Positions 7,871 to 16,316 of a DNA stretch of 64,000 nt are shown in pieces. Source of the stretch: Comamonas sp. (GTDB lineage Bacteria > Pseudomonadota > Gammaproteobacteria > Burkholderiales > Burkholderiaceae_C); assembly GCA_021166775.1 (NCBI GenBank), contig JAJPEQ010000013.1, positions 434,001 through 498,000 of the forward strand, read 5' to 3'. The notes beneath the pieces were generated by a model, which did no database searches, was not told the origin of the DNA, and saw nothing but the letters and a program-made list of their open reading frames with translations. Position numbers and translations under genes: made by a program. Every line of letters begins with the position of its first letter. The first letter of the stretch is position 1.

Positions 7871-10393
7871 ATGATCGAGTCAGTCACCAAACGCGACGGC
7901 CGCGTCGAGCCGTTCACCCCATCCAAACTCAATGGCTGGGGCGAATGGGCCGCCAAGGCGCTCGGGCCGGACATGGATTGGTCTTCGGTCGTGCTCGAGA
8001 CGGTGACGGACATGCCCGAGCAGGTTTCCACCACGCTCTTGCAGCAGCAGCTCATCAAGAATTGCCTGCAGTCCGATTCATGGCTCTACAACCGCATGGC
8101 GGGGCGCCTGTACGCCGCGCTCATGCACAAGGAGGTGCATGGCGTGTTCATGCCGACGGTGCTGCAGCTGCACCGCCGCCTGCAAAAGCTCGGCTACATG
8201 GAGGTGCTCGACTATTCGGATGAGGAGTACGCCGAGGTCGAAAAGCTCATCGATCACGAGCGCGATTTCAGCTACGCGCACTACCAGCTGCACACGCACC
8301 TGTCCAAGTACGCGATCGCCGACCGCGTGAAGAACCGCATTTACGAGACCTCGCAGTTCATCTACATGCGCATGGCCATGGCGCTCGCGGTCGATCAGCC
8401 GCGCGAGCGGCGCATGCACGACGTGGCACGCTTTTACGAGCACCTGTCGATGAACCGCATCAATGCGCCCACACCCAATCACATCAACCTGGGCACGCCG
8501 CTGCGCGGCTACGCGAGCTGCTGCCTGTACACGACGGCGGATACCGCGCGCTCGATCGCCGTGGGCAACCACATCGCCTACACCATGACCTACATGAGCG
8601 CGGGCATCGGTTCGCACATGAACATCCGCTCGGTCAACGACCCGGTGCGCGGCGGCGCGATCCGCCACCAGGGCAAGCTGCCGTATTTGCGCGCCGTGGT
8701 CTCGGAAGTGAAATCCAGCTTGCAGAACGGCCGCGGTGGCGCCTGCACCAGCTATTTCTCGATCTACGACCCCGAGGTCGAAACCCTGCTGCGCCTGAAG
8801 AACCCCATGTCCACCGAGGACAAGAAGATCCGCGGCATGGATTATTCGTGGGGCAGCAACCGCCTGTTCGCACGCAAGGTGGCGAAGAACGAAGACATCT
8901 TCCTCTTCAACAGCTTCACCGCGCCCGATCTGTATGACGCGCTCTACAGCAGCGACGAAGCGCGCTTCGAGCAGCTTTACCGGAAGTACGAGAAAAACCC
9001 CTTGTTCCCCAAGCGCACCGTCAACGCGCGCGAACTGCTCATCACCGCCTGCAACGAATGGAACGAGACCGGGCGCATCTACGAGCACAACATCCACGAG
9101 ATGAACCGGCACACGCCGTTCAAGGAGACCATCTACAGCTCCAACCTGTGCTCCGAGATCGACCTGCCCACGGGCGCCTACAACCATATCACCGAGATCT
9201 ACCAAGCGCAGGACGTCTCCTTCGTCGAATTCGAGGACGAGGAGGGCGGCAAGCACCGCCTGAGCGGCGAGAAGGCCGTGCAGACCCAGCGCGGCACGGT
9301 CTACCCGCTGGAGCTGCAGCCGGGCGACGCGGTGGACGGCGTCACCATCCAGAAAATCACCCAGCGCTCGTCGCCCGAAGTGGCCACCTGCAACCTCGCC
9401 GGCATCTGCGTGGACAACATCGGCAGCGACGCGCAGTACGAGGAAGTCGCCTACTACGCGCTCCTGATGATCGACAAGTGCATCCACCTGGCCGAATACG
9501 AGCTGCCGCACATCGGCTACACCTCCAAGGCGCGGCTGAACGCCGGCGTCGGCATCCTGGGCCTGGCGCACCTGATGGCGCGCGAGCACCAGCGCTACAC
9601 CACGCCCGAGGGCAAGCAGTTCATCCACCAGGCGGCCGAGCGCCACTTCTACCATCTCGTGAAGGCCAGCCTGCGCCTGGGCCGGGAGCTGGGCAATGCG
9701 CCTTGGATGCACAAGACACGCTGGCCCGAGGGCTGGATGCCGCTCGATAGCTACAACCGCAACGTCGATCAGATTGCCGACTTCACCAACCGCTACGACT
9801 GGGAGGCACTGCGCCGCGAAGTCGTCGCCAACGGCGGCATCCGCAACTCGGTGCTGGCGGCCCACATGCCCACCGAGACTTCGGCCAATGCCTCGGGCAC
9901 GACCAACGGCGTCTACCCGATCCGCGAGCTGACGATGATCAAGACCGACAACCAGCGCGTGAATTACTGGGCCGCGCCCGAGGGCGAAGAGCTGGCCGTG
10001 TGGTACGAATCGGCCTGGGACATTCCCGCCAGGGACATGATCGAGGCCTACGCCATCATCCAGAAGTGGACCGACCAGGGCATCTCCGCCGACTTCTACC
10101 GCAAGGTGATCGGCGACGCCTTCATCGGCTCGAGCGAGATGATCCAAGACTACCTCTACCGCATCAAGCTCGGCCTCAAGAGCAAGTACTACATGAACCA
10201 GAAGACTTCGGCGGGCTTTCGGCAGCTGGGCGAGGCCGAGGCCGAGCGCAAGGAACTCGTCGACCGCATGGTGGGCAGCGCCATGGCCGCCGCGGCCTCG
10301 GACAAGCAAGCCGATGCCGGCAGCGCGGACGACACCACCGCCACCAGCGTGCTCGACGCCGACCCCGAGTGCAACGGCTCCTGCACCCTCTGA
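7871..10393 (+). CDS. nrdA: Ribonucleoside-diphosphate reductase, class Ia alpha subunit
   Basis: This 840-residue large subunit reduces NDPs to dNDPs. The N-terminus is an ATP-cone (KRDGRVEPF at residues 7-15). C217/C218 sit in the active-site strand. NLCSE at 425-429 holds the thiyl-radical Cys427, and the next conserved cysteine is C507 (ATCNLAG). The C-terminal swinging pair is C834/C838 (CNGSC). Between E429 and C507 there are about 50 more residues than in E. coli NrdA; the extra part (448-495) reads like a small beta domain. The gene lies behind two NrdR boxes and 17 nt before nrdB. AGGAGG at 7856-7861 is a strong ribosome binding site. Confidence 0.96.
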   Translation: MIESVTKRDGRVEPFTPSKLNGWGEWAAKALGPDMDWSSVVLETVTDMPEQVSTTLLQQQLIKNCLQSDSWLYNRMAGRLYAALMHKEVHGVFMPTVLQLHRRLQKLGYMEVLDYSDEEYAEVEKLIDHERDFSYAHYQLHTHLSKYAIADRVKNRIYETSQFIYMRMAMALAVDQPRERRMHDVARFYEHLSMNRINAPTPNHINLGTPLRGYASCCLYTTADTARSIAVGNHIAYTMTYMSAGIGSHMNIRSVNDPVRGGAIRHQGKLPYLRAVVSEVKSSLQNGRGGACTSYFSIYDPEVETLLRLKNPMSTEDKKIRGMDYSWGSNRLFARKVAKNEDIFLFNSFTAPDLYDALYSSDEARFEQLYRKYEKNPLFPKRTVNARELLITACNEWNETGRIYEHNIHEMNRHTPFKETIYSSNLCSEIDLPTGAYNHITEIYQAQDVSFVEFEDEEGGKHRLSGEKAVQTQRGTVYPLELQPGDAVDGVTIQKITQRSSPEVATCNLAGICVDNIGSDAQYEEVAYYALLMIDKCIHLAEYELPHIGYTSKARLNAGVGILGLAHLMAREHQRYTTPEGKQFIHQAAERHFYHLVKASLRLGRELGNAPWMHKTRWPEGWMPLDSYNRNVDQIADFTNRYDWEALRREVVANGGIRNSVLAAHMPTETSANASGTTNGVYPIRELTMIKTDNQRVNYWAAPEGEELAVWYESAWDIPARDMIEAYAIIQKWTDQGISADFYRKVIGDAFIGSSEMIQDYLYRIKLGLKSKYYMNQKTSAGFRQLGEAEAERKELVDRMVGSAMAAAASDKQADAGSADDTTATSVLDADPECNGSCTL

Positions 10394-10410
10394 GCACAAG
10401 GAACACCGCC

Positions 10411-11508
10411 ATGACCGCCAACGTCTTCAACTACGCCAAGACCGATTACGACAAGCCGCTGCTCTTTCTCGGCGAGAAGCAGGGCCTGTTCGACACCATC
10501 AACCGCCACTACCCGCGCATCTGGGAGCTGTACAAGACGCAGAAGTCGCTCGACTGGGACGAAAACGAGTTCGACTATTCAAGCTGCAACGCCGACTTCA
10601 AGAAGGCCAGCCGCTCCACCTACGACATGATGATCAAGACGCTGGCCTGGCAGTGGGAGGCCGACAGCGTCGCCAGCCGCGCCGTCGCGCCGGTGCTTGC
10701 GCCCTTCATCACCAGCAGCGAACTCTGGGCCGCGTGGCAGCGCGTGTCGGACAACGAAGTCATCCACGCCGCCACCTATTCCGAGATCGTGCGCAACTCG
10801 TTCGACGATCCCTCGGTCATCATCGATGAAATCCTGCGCGTGGAAGAAGCCCACGCCCGTCTCAATCGCGTGGTGCGTGCCTTCGCCGAGGGCTTCAAGG
10901 CCTCGCACCTGTACGCGCTGGAGCAGCTGCCCAACGATCAGGAAACCTACAACGCCATCTTCATGACGGTCGTCGCGCTCTACTGCATGGAGCGCATCCA
11001 GTTCATGGCCTCGTTCGCCGTGACTTTCGCCATCTGCGACACCGGCATGTTCCAGCCCATCGGCAAGGCCATCCAGAAGATTGCGCAGGACGAACTCGAA
11101 ATCCATGCCGAACTCGACCGCGCGGTGCTGCAAAACGAACTCGAAACCGCCCGCGGCCAGATCGCCTTCGCCCAGAAGCGCGAGGAAATCGAGCAGCTCA
11201 TCGCCGAAGTGGTGGACAGCGAACTCACCTGGATCGCCTACCTCTTCTCCGAAGGCCGCGAACTCGTCGGCATGAACGCCGAGCGCCTTTCCGCGTGGAC
11301 GCTGTACTGCGCCAAGGACGTGTATCAGACGCTGGGTATCGAAACCGCCCCATACGAGTTCCCCAAGGCCAATCCACTCAAGTTCATGGAGAAGTGGCTC
11401 AACATCAGCAAGACGCAGGCGTCTCCGCAGGAGCAGGATATTGCGGCTTATAAAGTCGGGGTGATGCGGAGGAACGATGAGGGGGTGGTGTTTGATGTGG
11501 ATTTTTGA
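10411..11508 (+). CDS. nrdB: Ribonucleoside-diphosphate reductase, class Ia beta subunit
   Basis: This 365-residue diferric-tyrosyl radical subunit partners NrdA. Visible ligands are E83 (WEADS), E116 and H119, followed by radical tyrosine Y123 in NEVIHAATY, which spaces exactly as E115-H118-Y122 of E. coli NrdB. The second ligand set is in QDELEIHAELD. The ATG at 10411 has AAGGA eight bases upstream and gives the expected N-terminus; longer in-frame extensions run into nrdA and are not coding. It is in an operon with nrdA under NrdR. Confidence 0.97.
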   Translation: MTANVFNYAKTDYDKPLLFLGEKQGLFDTINRHYPRIWELYKTQKSLDWDENEFDYSSCNADFKKASRSTYDMMIKTLAWQWEADSVASRAVAPVLAPFITSSELWAAWQRVSDNEVIHAATYSEIVRNSFDDPSVIIDEILRVEEAHARLNRVVRAFAEGFKASHLYALEQLPNDQETYNAIFMTVVALYCMERIQFMASFAVTFAICDTGMFQPIGKAIQKIAQDELEIHAELDRAVLQNELETARGQIAFAQKREEIEQLIAEVVDSELTWIAYLFSEGRELVGMNAERLSAWTLYCAKDVYQTLGIETAPYEFPKANPLKFMEKWLNISKTQASPQEQDIAAYKVGVMRRNDEGVVFDVDF

Positions 11509-11545
11509 GACGTAGCCACTTTGGCGCGGCAAGCTGCCTCGCCAT

Positions 11546-12364
11546 CTACCAGCCGTAATACGCCCCCAGCACCAGCGCAGCCTCGGGGGTGAAGGCGCTG
11601 GCGGCGAGTTGCTCCTGCACTTTCGCGTGGGGCCAGCATTCAAAGCGTTCCACCTCGCCATCCTGGTTGACGGGCAGCGTGCCGCCCGGCAGTCGCGCCG
11701 TCCACCAGACGATGCGCTCGCGCATGTGGCCCAGGCCTGCGCCGCCCTCGTTGCTGGGCTGGTTCAGGTGGACGGGCTGACCGGGGCGCAGGTTGGTGAG
11801 AATTGCGATGTCCAGCCCGGCTTCTTCTTGTGTTTCACGCGCCAAGGCCTGCGTCAGCGTGTCGCGTGCGCTGACCATGCCGCCCATCAGGGTGTCCCAT
11901 TGGCCGGGGTGGCTGGCTTTGGTGAACGACCGCTGCTGCACCCACAGACCCCGGTCATCGGCGCTCAGGCCGACGAGGTGCACCGCTTCGGTGGCAATGC
12001 CCAGCACCCGCACCGCGCCGCGCTCCACGGTGGCAATCTGCCGGCCATGGGCGTCGCACACCGCAAGCTGTTCGTCGCGCCATGGCCCGCAGCGGCCGGT
12101 GTCGCGCAGCAGGGCGGCGAGGGCGTTCAGGGCGCCGCTGGCGCCTTCCGCGGGCAAGGCAAGCCCGTCGGCCGCACCGCACTCTTTGAATGAGAGCTGT
12201 ACACGCCCGTCCAGCAAGCGTTTGAGCTCGATTTGATTCAAAATTTCTGGCGCGACCGAGCCCACCTGCGCCTGGCCTACCCACAGCGGAACGCGCCCCT
12301 GCCCCGGGCCACGCTGCGTGCGAACGCGCAGCGTGGCGAGCCAGGGCGGTACGGGTGGGTTCAC
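11546..12364 (-). CDS. DUF4743 / Nudix hydrolase (NUDT20/24-like)
   Basis: The protein has 272 residues: an N-terminal DUF4743-like region followed by a Nudix domain. The Nudix box is GMVSARD then RETQEEAG. The usual Glu of GX5E is Asp, while REXXEE is intact. Plant and fungal relatives of this architecture have been linked to damaged thiamin diphosphate hydrolysis; the substrate here is unknown. The start is a GTG at 12364 that overlaps the TGA of the upstream oxidoreductase (GTGA), so the two are translationally coupled. A longer in-frame ORF extends over the oxidoreductase but is antisense-phase noise. Confidence 0.82.
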   Translation of the reverse strand: MNPPVPPWLATLRVRTQRGPGQGRVPLWVGQAQVGSVAPEILNQIELKRLLDGRVQLSFKECGAADGLALPAEGASGALNALAALLRDTGRCGPWRDEQLAVCDAHGRQIATVERGAVRVLGIATEAVHLVGLSADDRGLWVQQRSFTKASHPGQWDTLMGGMVSARDTLTQALARETQEEAGLDIAILTNLRPGQPVHLNQPSNEGGAGLGHMRERIVWWTARLPGGTLPVNQDGEVERFECWPHAKVQEQLAASAFTPEAALVLGAYYGW

Positions 12365-13344
12365 GCCAGCGTGAGGATGGTGCAGCCCGTGGTCTTGCGC
12401 GCCTCCAGGTCGCGGTGCGCCTGCGCCGCGTTGGCCAGCGGCTGGCGCTGGTCGATGTGGATCTTGACCTGGCCGCTGGCGACGACGGAGAACAGGTCGT
12501 CGGCCATGGCCTGCGTCGATTCGCGCGTGGCCATATGGGTGAACAGGGTCTGGCGCGTGACGTAGATCGAGCCCCTGGCGGCAAGGATGCCGGGGGAAAA
12601 CGGCGGCACCGGCCCCGAGGCGTTGCCGAAGCTCACCATCAGGCCGAAGGGGCGCAGGCACAGGAGCGAGCCTTCCCAAGTGTCCTTGCCGACCGCGTCG
12701 TAGACCACCTTCACGCCGCGCCCGCCGGTGATTTCCTTGACCCGCGCGGCAAAGTCTTCCTTGGCGTAATTGATCACGTGGGCCGCGCCGTTGTCGCGCG
12801 CCAATGCGCATTTGGCATCGCTGCCCGCCGTGCCGATCAATTGCAGGCCGAGCGCGCGCGCCCACTGGCAGGCGATCAGGCCCACGCCGCCGGCCGCCGC
12901 GTGAAACAGCACGAAGTCACCCGGGACCAGGCCCTCCACGGGCTTGCATTTGTTCAGCAGGTACTGGGCGGTCAGGCCCTTAAGCATCATCGCCGCGCCG
13001 GTCTCGAAATCGATGGTGTCGGGCAGCTTGCAGACGGTGGTCGCGGGCATCACGCGCGCCTCGCTGTAGCTGCCCTGCGGCCCCGCGTAGGCCGCGCGGT
13101 CGCCCACGGCCAGGTGCGTGACGCCCGCACCCACGGCCTCGATCACGCCCGCGCCTTCGCCTCCGAGCACGAGGGGGAGCTGGCTGGCGTACAGACCGGT
13201 GCGAAAGTACACGTCGAGAAAATTCACGCCGATCGCGTGGTGCCGGATGCGGATCTCACCCGGGCCGGGTTCGCCCACGGGCACATCGACCAGTTGCATT
13301 ACTTCGGGGCCGCCGTGCTGGCGAATCTGTATGGCACGAACCAT
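12361..13344 (-). CDS. NADPH:quinone oxidoreductase (zeta-crystallin-type MDR)
   Basis: This 327-residue protein belongs to the zinc-independent medium-chain dehydrogenase family. The N-terminal GroES-like part includes GVNFLDVYFRTG. The Rossmann part has the AAAGGVG nucleotide motif (HAAAGGVGL). It probably reduces quinones by NADPH in the cytosol. The start ATG at 13344 is chosen over 13365 because GGAG lies nine bases upstream and the protein then begins MVRAIQIRQHGGPEV, the family start. It is coupled to the downstream Nudix gene by a 4-nt overlap and divergent from the EamA gene. Confidence 0.92.
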   Translation of the reverse strand: MVRAIQIRQHGGPEVMQLVDVPVGEPGPGEIRIRHHAIGVNFLDVYFRTGLYASQLPLVLGGEGAGVIEAVGAGVTHLAVGDRAAYAGPQGSYSEARVMPATTVCKLPDTIDFETGAAMMLKGLTAQYLLNKCKPVEGLVPGDFVLFHAAAGGVGLIACQWARALGLQLIGTAGSDAKCALARDNGAAHVINYAKEDFAARVKEITGGRGVKVVYDAVGKDTWEGSLLCLRPFGLMVSFGNASGPVPPFSPGILAARGSIYVTRQTLFTHMATRESTQAMADDLFSVVASGQVKIHIDQRQPLANAAQAHRDLEARKTTGCTILTLA

Positions 13345-13445
13345 GGTTGTTTTCTCCGCAATCAAATGACATCAACGGACTATCGTGCCATGTTTGACGC
13401 CGGCGCGCTCGAAGCACCTTATCACCCGTTACATTTGGCGTCTTC

Positions 13446-14351
13446 ATGCAGTCACGAGTCACTCCTTCCACGCTTTTCATGCTCACGGCCGCGCCGCTGC
13501 TGTGGGCGGGCAACGCCGTCGTCGGCCGCACGGTGCACGCGCTCGTCGGCCCCTCCATGCTCAACTTCCTGCGCTGGCTGCTGGCCTTCATCGTGCTGCT
13601 GCCCATCGCCTGGCGGGTGCTGCGCCCGGACAGCGCGCTCTGGCCGCACTGGCGCCGCTACAGCATGCTGGGGCTGCTGGGCATCGGCAGCTACAACGCG
13701 CTGCAGTACCTGGCGCTGCAGACGTCCACGCCCGTCAACGTCACGCTCGTTGCCTCGGGCACGCCGGTGTGGATGCTGATCGTGGGGACGCTGTGTTTCG
13801 GCGCCCGCGTGGCGCGGCGGCAGGTCGTGGGCGCCATGCTCTCGATTGCCGGTGTGCTGCTCGTGCTCAGCCGGGGCGACTGGCAACATCTGATCGCGCT
13901 GCGCCTGGTGCCGGGCGATCTGTACATGGTGCTGGCGACCATCGCCTGGGCGTTCTACAGCTGGCTGCTGATGCGCACGAGCGAGCCTGCCGCGCTGCGC
14001 GGCCGCTGGAGCGATTTCCTGATGGCGCAGATGGTCTTCGGCGTGGCGTGGTCGGGTGCGTTCGCGGGCGCCGAGTGGACCGTGGGCGGCTATCACGACA
14101 TTCAATGGGGCTGGCCGCTCGTGCTGGCGCTCGTGTTCATCGTCGTCGGTCCGGCGCTGCTTGCCTATCGCTTCTGGGGTGAGGGCGTGAAGCAGGGCGG
14201 GCCGGTGCTGGCCGGGTTTTTCCTCAATCTCACGCCGCTCTTTGCTGCGATCATGTCGGCAGCGTTTCTGGGCGAGGTGCCTCACCTCTACCACGGGCTG
14301 GCCTTCCTGCTGATCGTGGGCGGCATCGTGGCAACCTCCTGGCGGCGCTGA
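13446..14351 (+). CDS. EamA/DMT-superfamily exporter
   Basis: This 301-residue inner-membrane protein has about ten hydrophobic helices arranged as two EamA repeats (roughly 12-145 and 155-298). The first repeat starts LLWAGNAVVGR, which is typical of the family. The substrate is unknown. It is the first of three unrelated-position EamA genes in the window (others at 45.3 and 54.2 kb). Four bases separate it from the downstream CNNM gene, so the two are probably co-transcribed. Confidence 0.9.
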   Translation: MQSRVTPSTLFMLTAAPLLWAGNAVVGRTVHALVGPSMLNFLRWLLAFIVLLPIAWRVLRPDSALWPHWRRYSMLGLLGIGSYNALQYLALQTSTPVNVTLVASGTPVWMLIVGTLCFGARVARRQVVGAMLSIAGVLLVLSRGDWQHLIALRLVPGDLYMVLATIAWAFYSWLLMRTSEPAALRGRWSDFLMAQMVFGVAWSGAFAGAEWTVGGYHDIQWGWPLVLALVFIVVGPALLAYRFWGEGVKQGGPVLAGFFLNLTPLFAAIMSAAFLGEVPHLYHGLAFLLIVGGIVATSWRR

Positions 14352-14355
14352 CCGT

Positions 14356-15693
14356 ATGACGCCTACAGCCAGCCTGTTCCTCATCGCGCTCCTGATCGCC
14401 TTGAGCGCGTTTTTCTCGCTGGCCGAAATATCGCTTGCCGCCGCGCGGCGCCTGCGTCTGCGCCAGATGGCCGACGATGGCGACGCGCGCGCCGCGCTGG
14501 TGCTGCGCACGCAGGAGCAACCGGGCGACTGGTTCACCGTGGTGCAGGTGGGCATCAACGCGGTGGCGATCCTGGGCGGCATCGTCGGCGAGGGCGCGTT
14601 CGGCGCCTGGTTCGGCGATCTGTTGCAGCCCTGGTTTTCCGAGGGCAGCGCGCGCACGCTGGGCTTCATCCTCTCGTTCGTGCTGGTCACTTCCTTCTTC
14701 ATCCTGTTTGCCGATCTGTTGCCGCGGCGCGTCGGCATGGTCCGGCCGGAGTGGCTCGTGGTGCGCTTGGTGCGGCCCATGCGCTTGTGCATCGTGCTGT
14801 TCAAGCCGCTGGTGTGGTGCTACAGCCGTTCGGCCGATCTGCTGCTGCGACTGCTGGGCCTGCCGCGCCAGCGCGACGAACGCATCACGTCCGACGACAT
14901 CCTGGCGCTGGCGCAGGCGGGGATGCAGGCCGGAGTACTGGCCGAGCGCGAGCAGCGGGTGATCGCCAATCTCTTCGAGCTCGATTCGCGCGCCGTATCG
15001 TCCGTCATGACACTGCGTGAGCGCGTGGCCTATTTCCTGAGAGACACGCCCGACAGCGAGATCCGCCTGAGGATTGCGGCCGAGCCGTTTTCCACCTATC
15101 CGGTGTGCGATGGCGACATCGACCATGTGCTGGGCTACGTCGATGCCAAGGACCTGTTTCAGCGCATCCTGAACAACCAGCCGATGTCGCTCATGGACGA
15201 CACGCTGGTGCGTCGCGTGCTGATCGTGCCCGATCGCCTGACGCTCGCGGAGGTGCTCGAGCAGTTTCGCCAGGCGCACGAAGACTTTGCGGTGATCGTC
15301 AACGAGTACAGCCGCATGGTGGGCGTGGTCACGCTCAATGACGTGATGAGCACCGTGATGGGTGAACTGATCGGCCCCGCGGATGAAGAGCAGATCGTGC
15401 GCCGCGATGCGGATTCCTGGCTGATTGATGGCGTGGCGCCGATCGAGGATGTGCTGCACGCGCTGCAGCTCGATGAGCTGCCGCACGCCGATGAATATGA
15501 GACCTTGGCGGGTTTTTTGATGGTGATGCTCAGGCGCGTGCCGCGGCGCACCGACAGCGTGGTGTTCGGTGGCTACAAGTTCGAGGTGCTGGATGTGGAC
15601 AGCTACCGCATCGACCAGGTGATGGTTTCCCGGCTGCCGCCTGCCAGGGAGTCGGCCGATGCGGCCGCTCAGGCGCTGCGTGACGGTTCGTGA
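14356..15693 (+). CDS. CNNM/CorC-type hemolysin-family membrane protein
   Basis: The protein has 445 residues. It begins with a DUF21/CNNM transmembrane domain (about 1-190, with FFSLAEISLAAARR), followed by a CBS pair (about 205-330) and a C-terminal CorC/HlyC transporter-associated domain (about 345-430, with DSWLIDGVAPIEDV and ETLAGFLM). CNNM/CorC proteins are linked to Mg or Na/Mg transport. The 3' end overlaps the convergent lytic transglycosylase gene by 25 nt. Confidence 0.92.
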   Translation: MTPTASLFLIALLIALSAFFSLAEISLAAARRLRLRQMADDGDARAALVLRTQEQPGDWFTVVQVGINAVAILGGIVGEGAFGAWFGDLLQPWFSEGSARTLGFILSFVLVTSFFILFADLLPRRVGMVRPEWLVVRLVRPMRLCIVLFKPLVWCYSRSADLLLRLLGLPRQRDERITSDDILALAQAGMQAGVLAEREQRVIANLFELDSRAVSSVMTLRERVAYFLRDTPDSEIRLRIAAEPFSTYPVCDGDIDHVLGYVDAKDLFQRILNNQPMSLMDDTLVRRVLIVPDRLTLAEVLEQFRQAHEDFAVIVNEYSRMVGVVTLNDVMSTVMGELIGPADEEQIVRRDADSWLIDGVAPIEDVLHALQLDELPHADEYETLAGFLMVMLRRVPRRTDSVVFGGYKFEVLDVDSYRIDQVMVSRLPPARESADAAAQALRDGS

Positions 15694-16316
15694 TATTTCC
15701 AGCGTCGCTGGTTGGCGAACACCGCATCGGGATATGCGGCCTTGCCGCGGCTGCCGTTGTAGCGCCCCAGGGCCATGAACAGATCGCCGTTCTCGCGGTC
15801 CAGGTAGTGGCGCAGGATCACGCAGCCGAAGCGCAGATTGGTCTGCATGTGAAACAGCTTGCTGGGGTCGCCATCGCCAATCAGGCGTGACCAGAAGGGC
15901 ATGACCTGCATGTAGCCACGCGCGCCGGCCGACGAGACGGCGTATTTGCGAAACGCGCTTTCCACCTGGATCAGGCCCAGCACCAGCGATTCATCGAGTC
16001 CGGCGCGCCTGGACTCGTACCAGACGGTCTGCAGCAGATCGCGCCGCCGCTCCCAGGGTAGCTGGCGCGGGCGCAGGCGCTCGCTCATCGTGCCCAGCCA
16101 GCGCAGGTAGCTGATGCGCGCCTCGGTGCTGGTGAATGTGGGTTCGGGCGGCGCCTGATCGTTCACGGCGGAACTGAGCGCGCTGCGTACCGAATCCATC
16201 AGGGGCTCTTCGATCTGCCCGCCCGCGTGCGCCGTCCCGGGCAGCGCCAGCCAGCCTGCCGGGCCTGTACCCAGGGCAAGCAGCCATGTACGACGAGTGC
16301 AGGCGCTGGCGTTCAT
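15669..16316 (-). CDS. Lytic transglycosylase, SLT domain
   Basis: This 215-residue protein has an export signal and a C-terminal SLT fold. The catalytic Glu is in [17 protein letters not shown] and ALGRYNGS are the conserved SLT motifs. It cleaves peptidoglycan glycan strands in the periplasm. The N-terminus carries [10 protein letters not shown], a twin-arginine pair before a hydrophobic stretch ending AHA, which looks Tat-like, though the Sec route is possible. Its ATG overlaps the proS stop codon (ATGA), so it is translated behind proS. Confidence 0.9.
   Translation of the reverse strand: MNASACTRRTWLLALGTGPAGWLALPGTAHAGGQIEEPLMDSVRSALSSAVNDQAPPEPTFTSTEARISYLRWLGTMSERLRPRQLPWERRRDLLQTVWYESRRAGLDESLVLGLIQVESAFRKYAVSSAGARGYMQVMPFWSRLIGDGDPSKLFHMQTNLRFGCVILRHYLDRENGDLFMALGRYNGSRGKAAYPDAVFANQRRWKYHEPSRSA

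Noticed and set aside
8078..10399. 773-codon minus-strand ORF opposite nrdA
   Set aside because: It has no domain and is antisense to an intact nrdA.
11546..12865. 439-codon version of the Nudix gene
   Set aside because: The first 165 codons overlap the quinone oxidoreductase in another frame; the GTG at 12364 coupled to its stop explains the real start.
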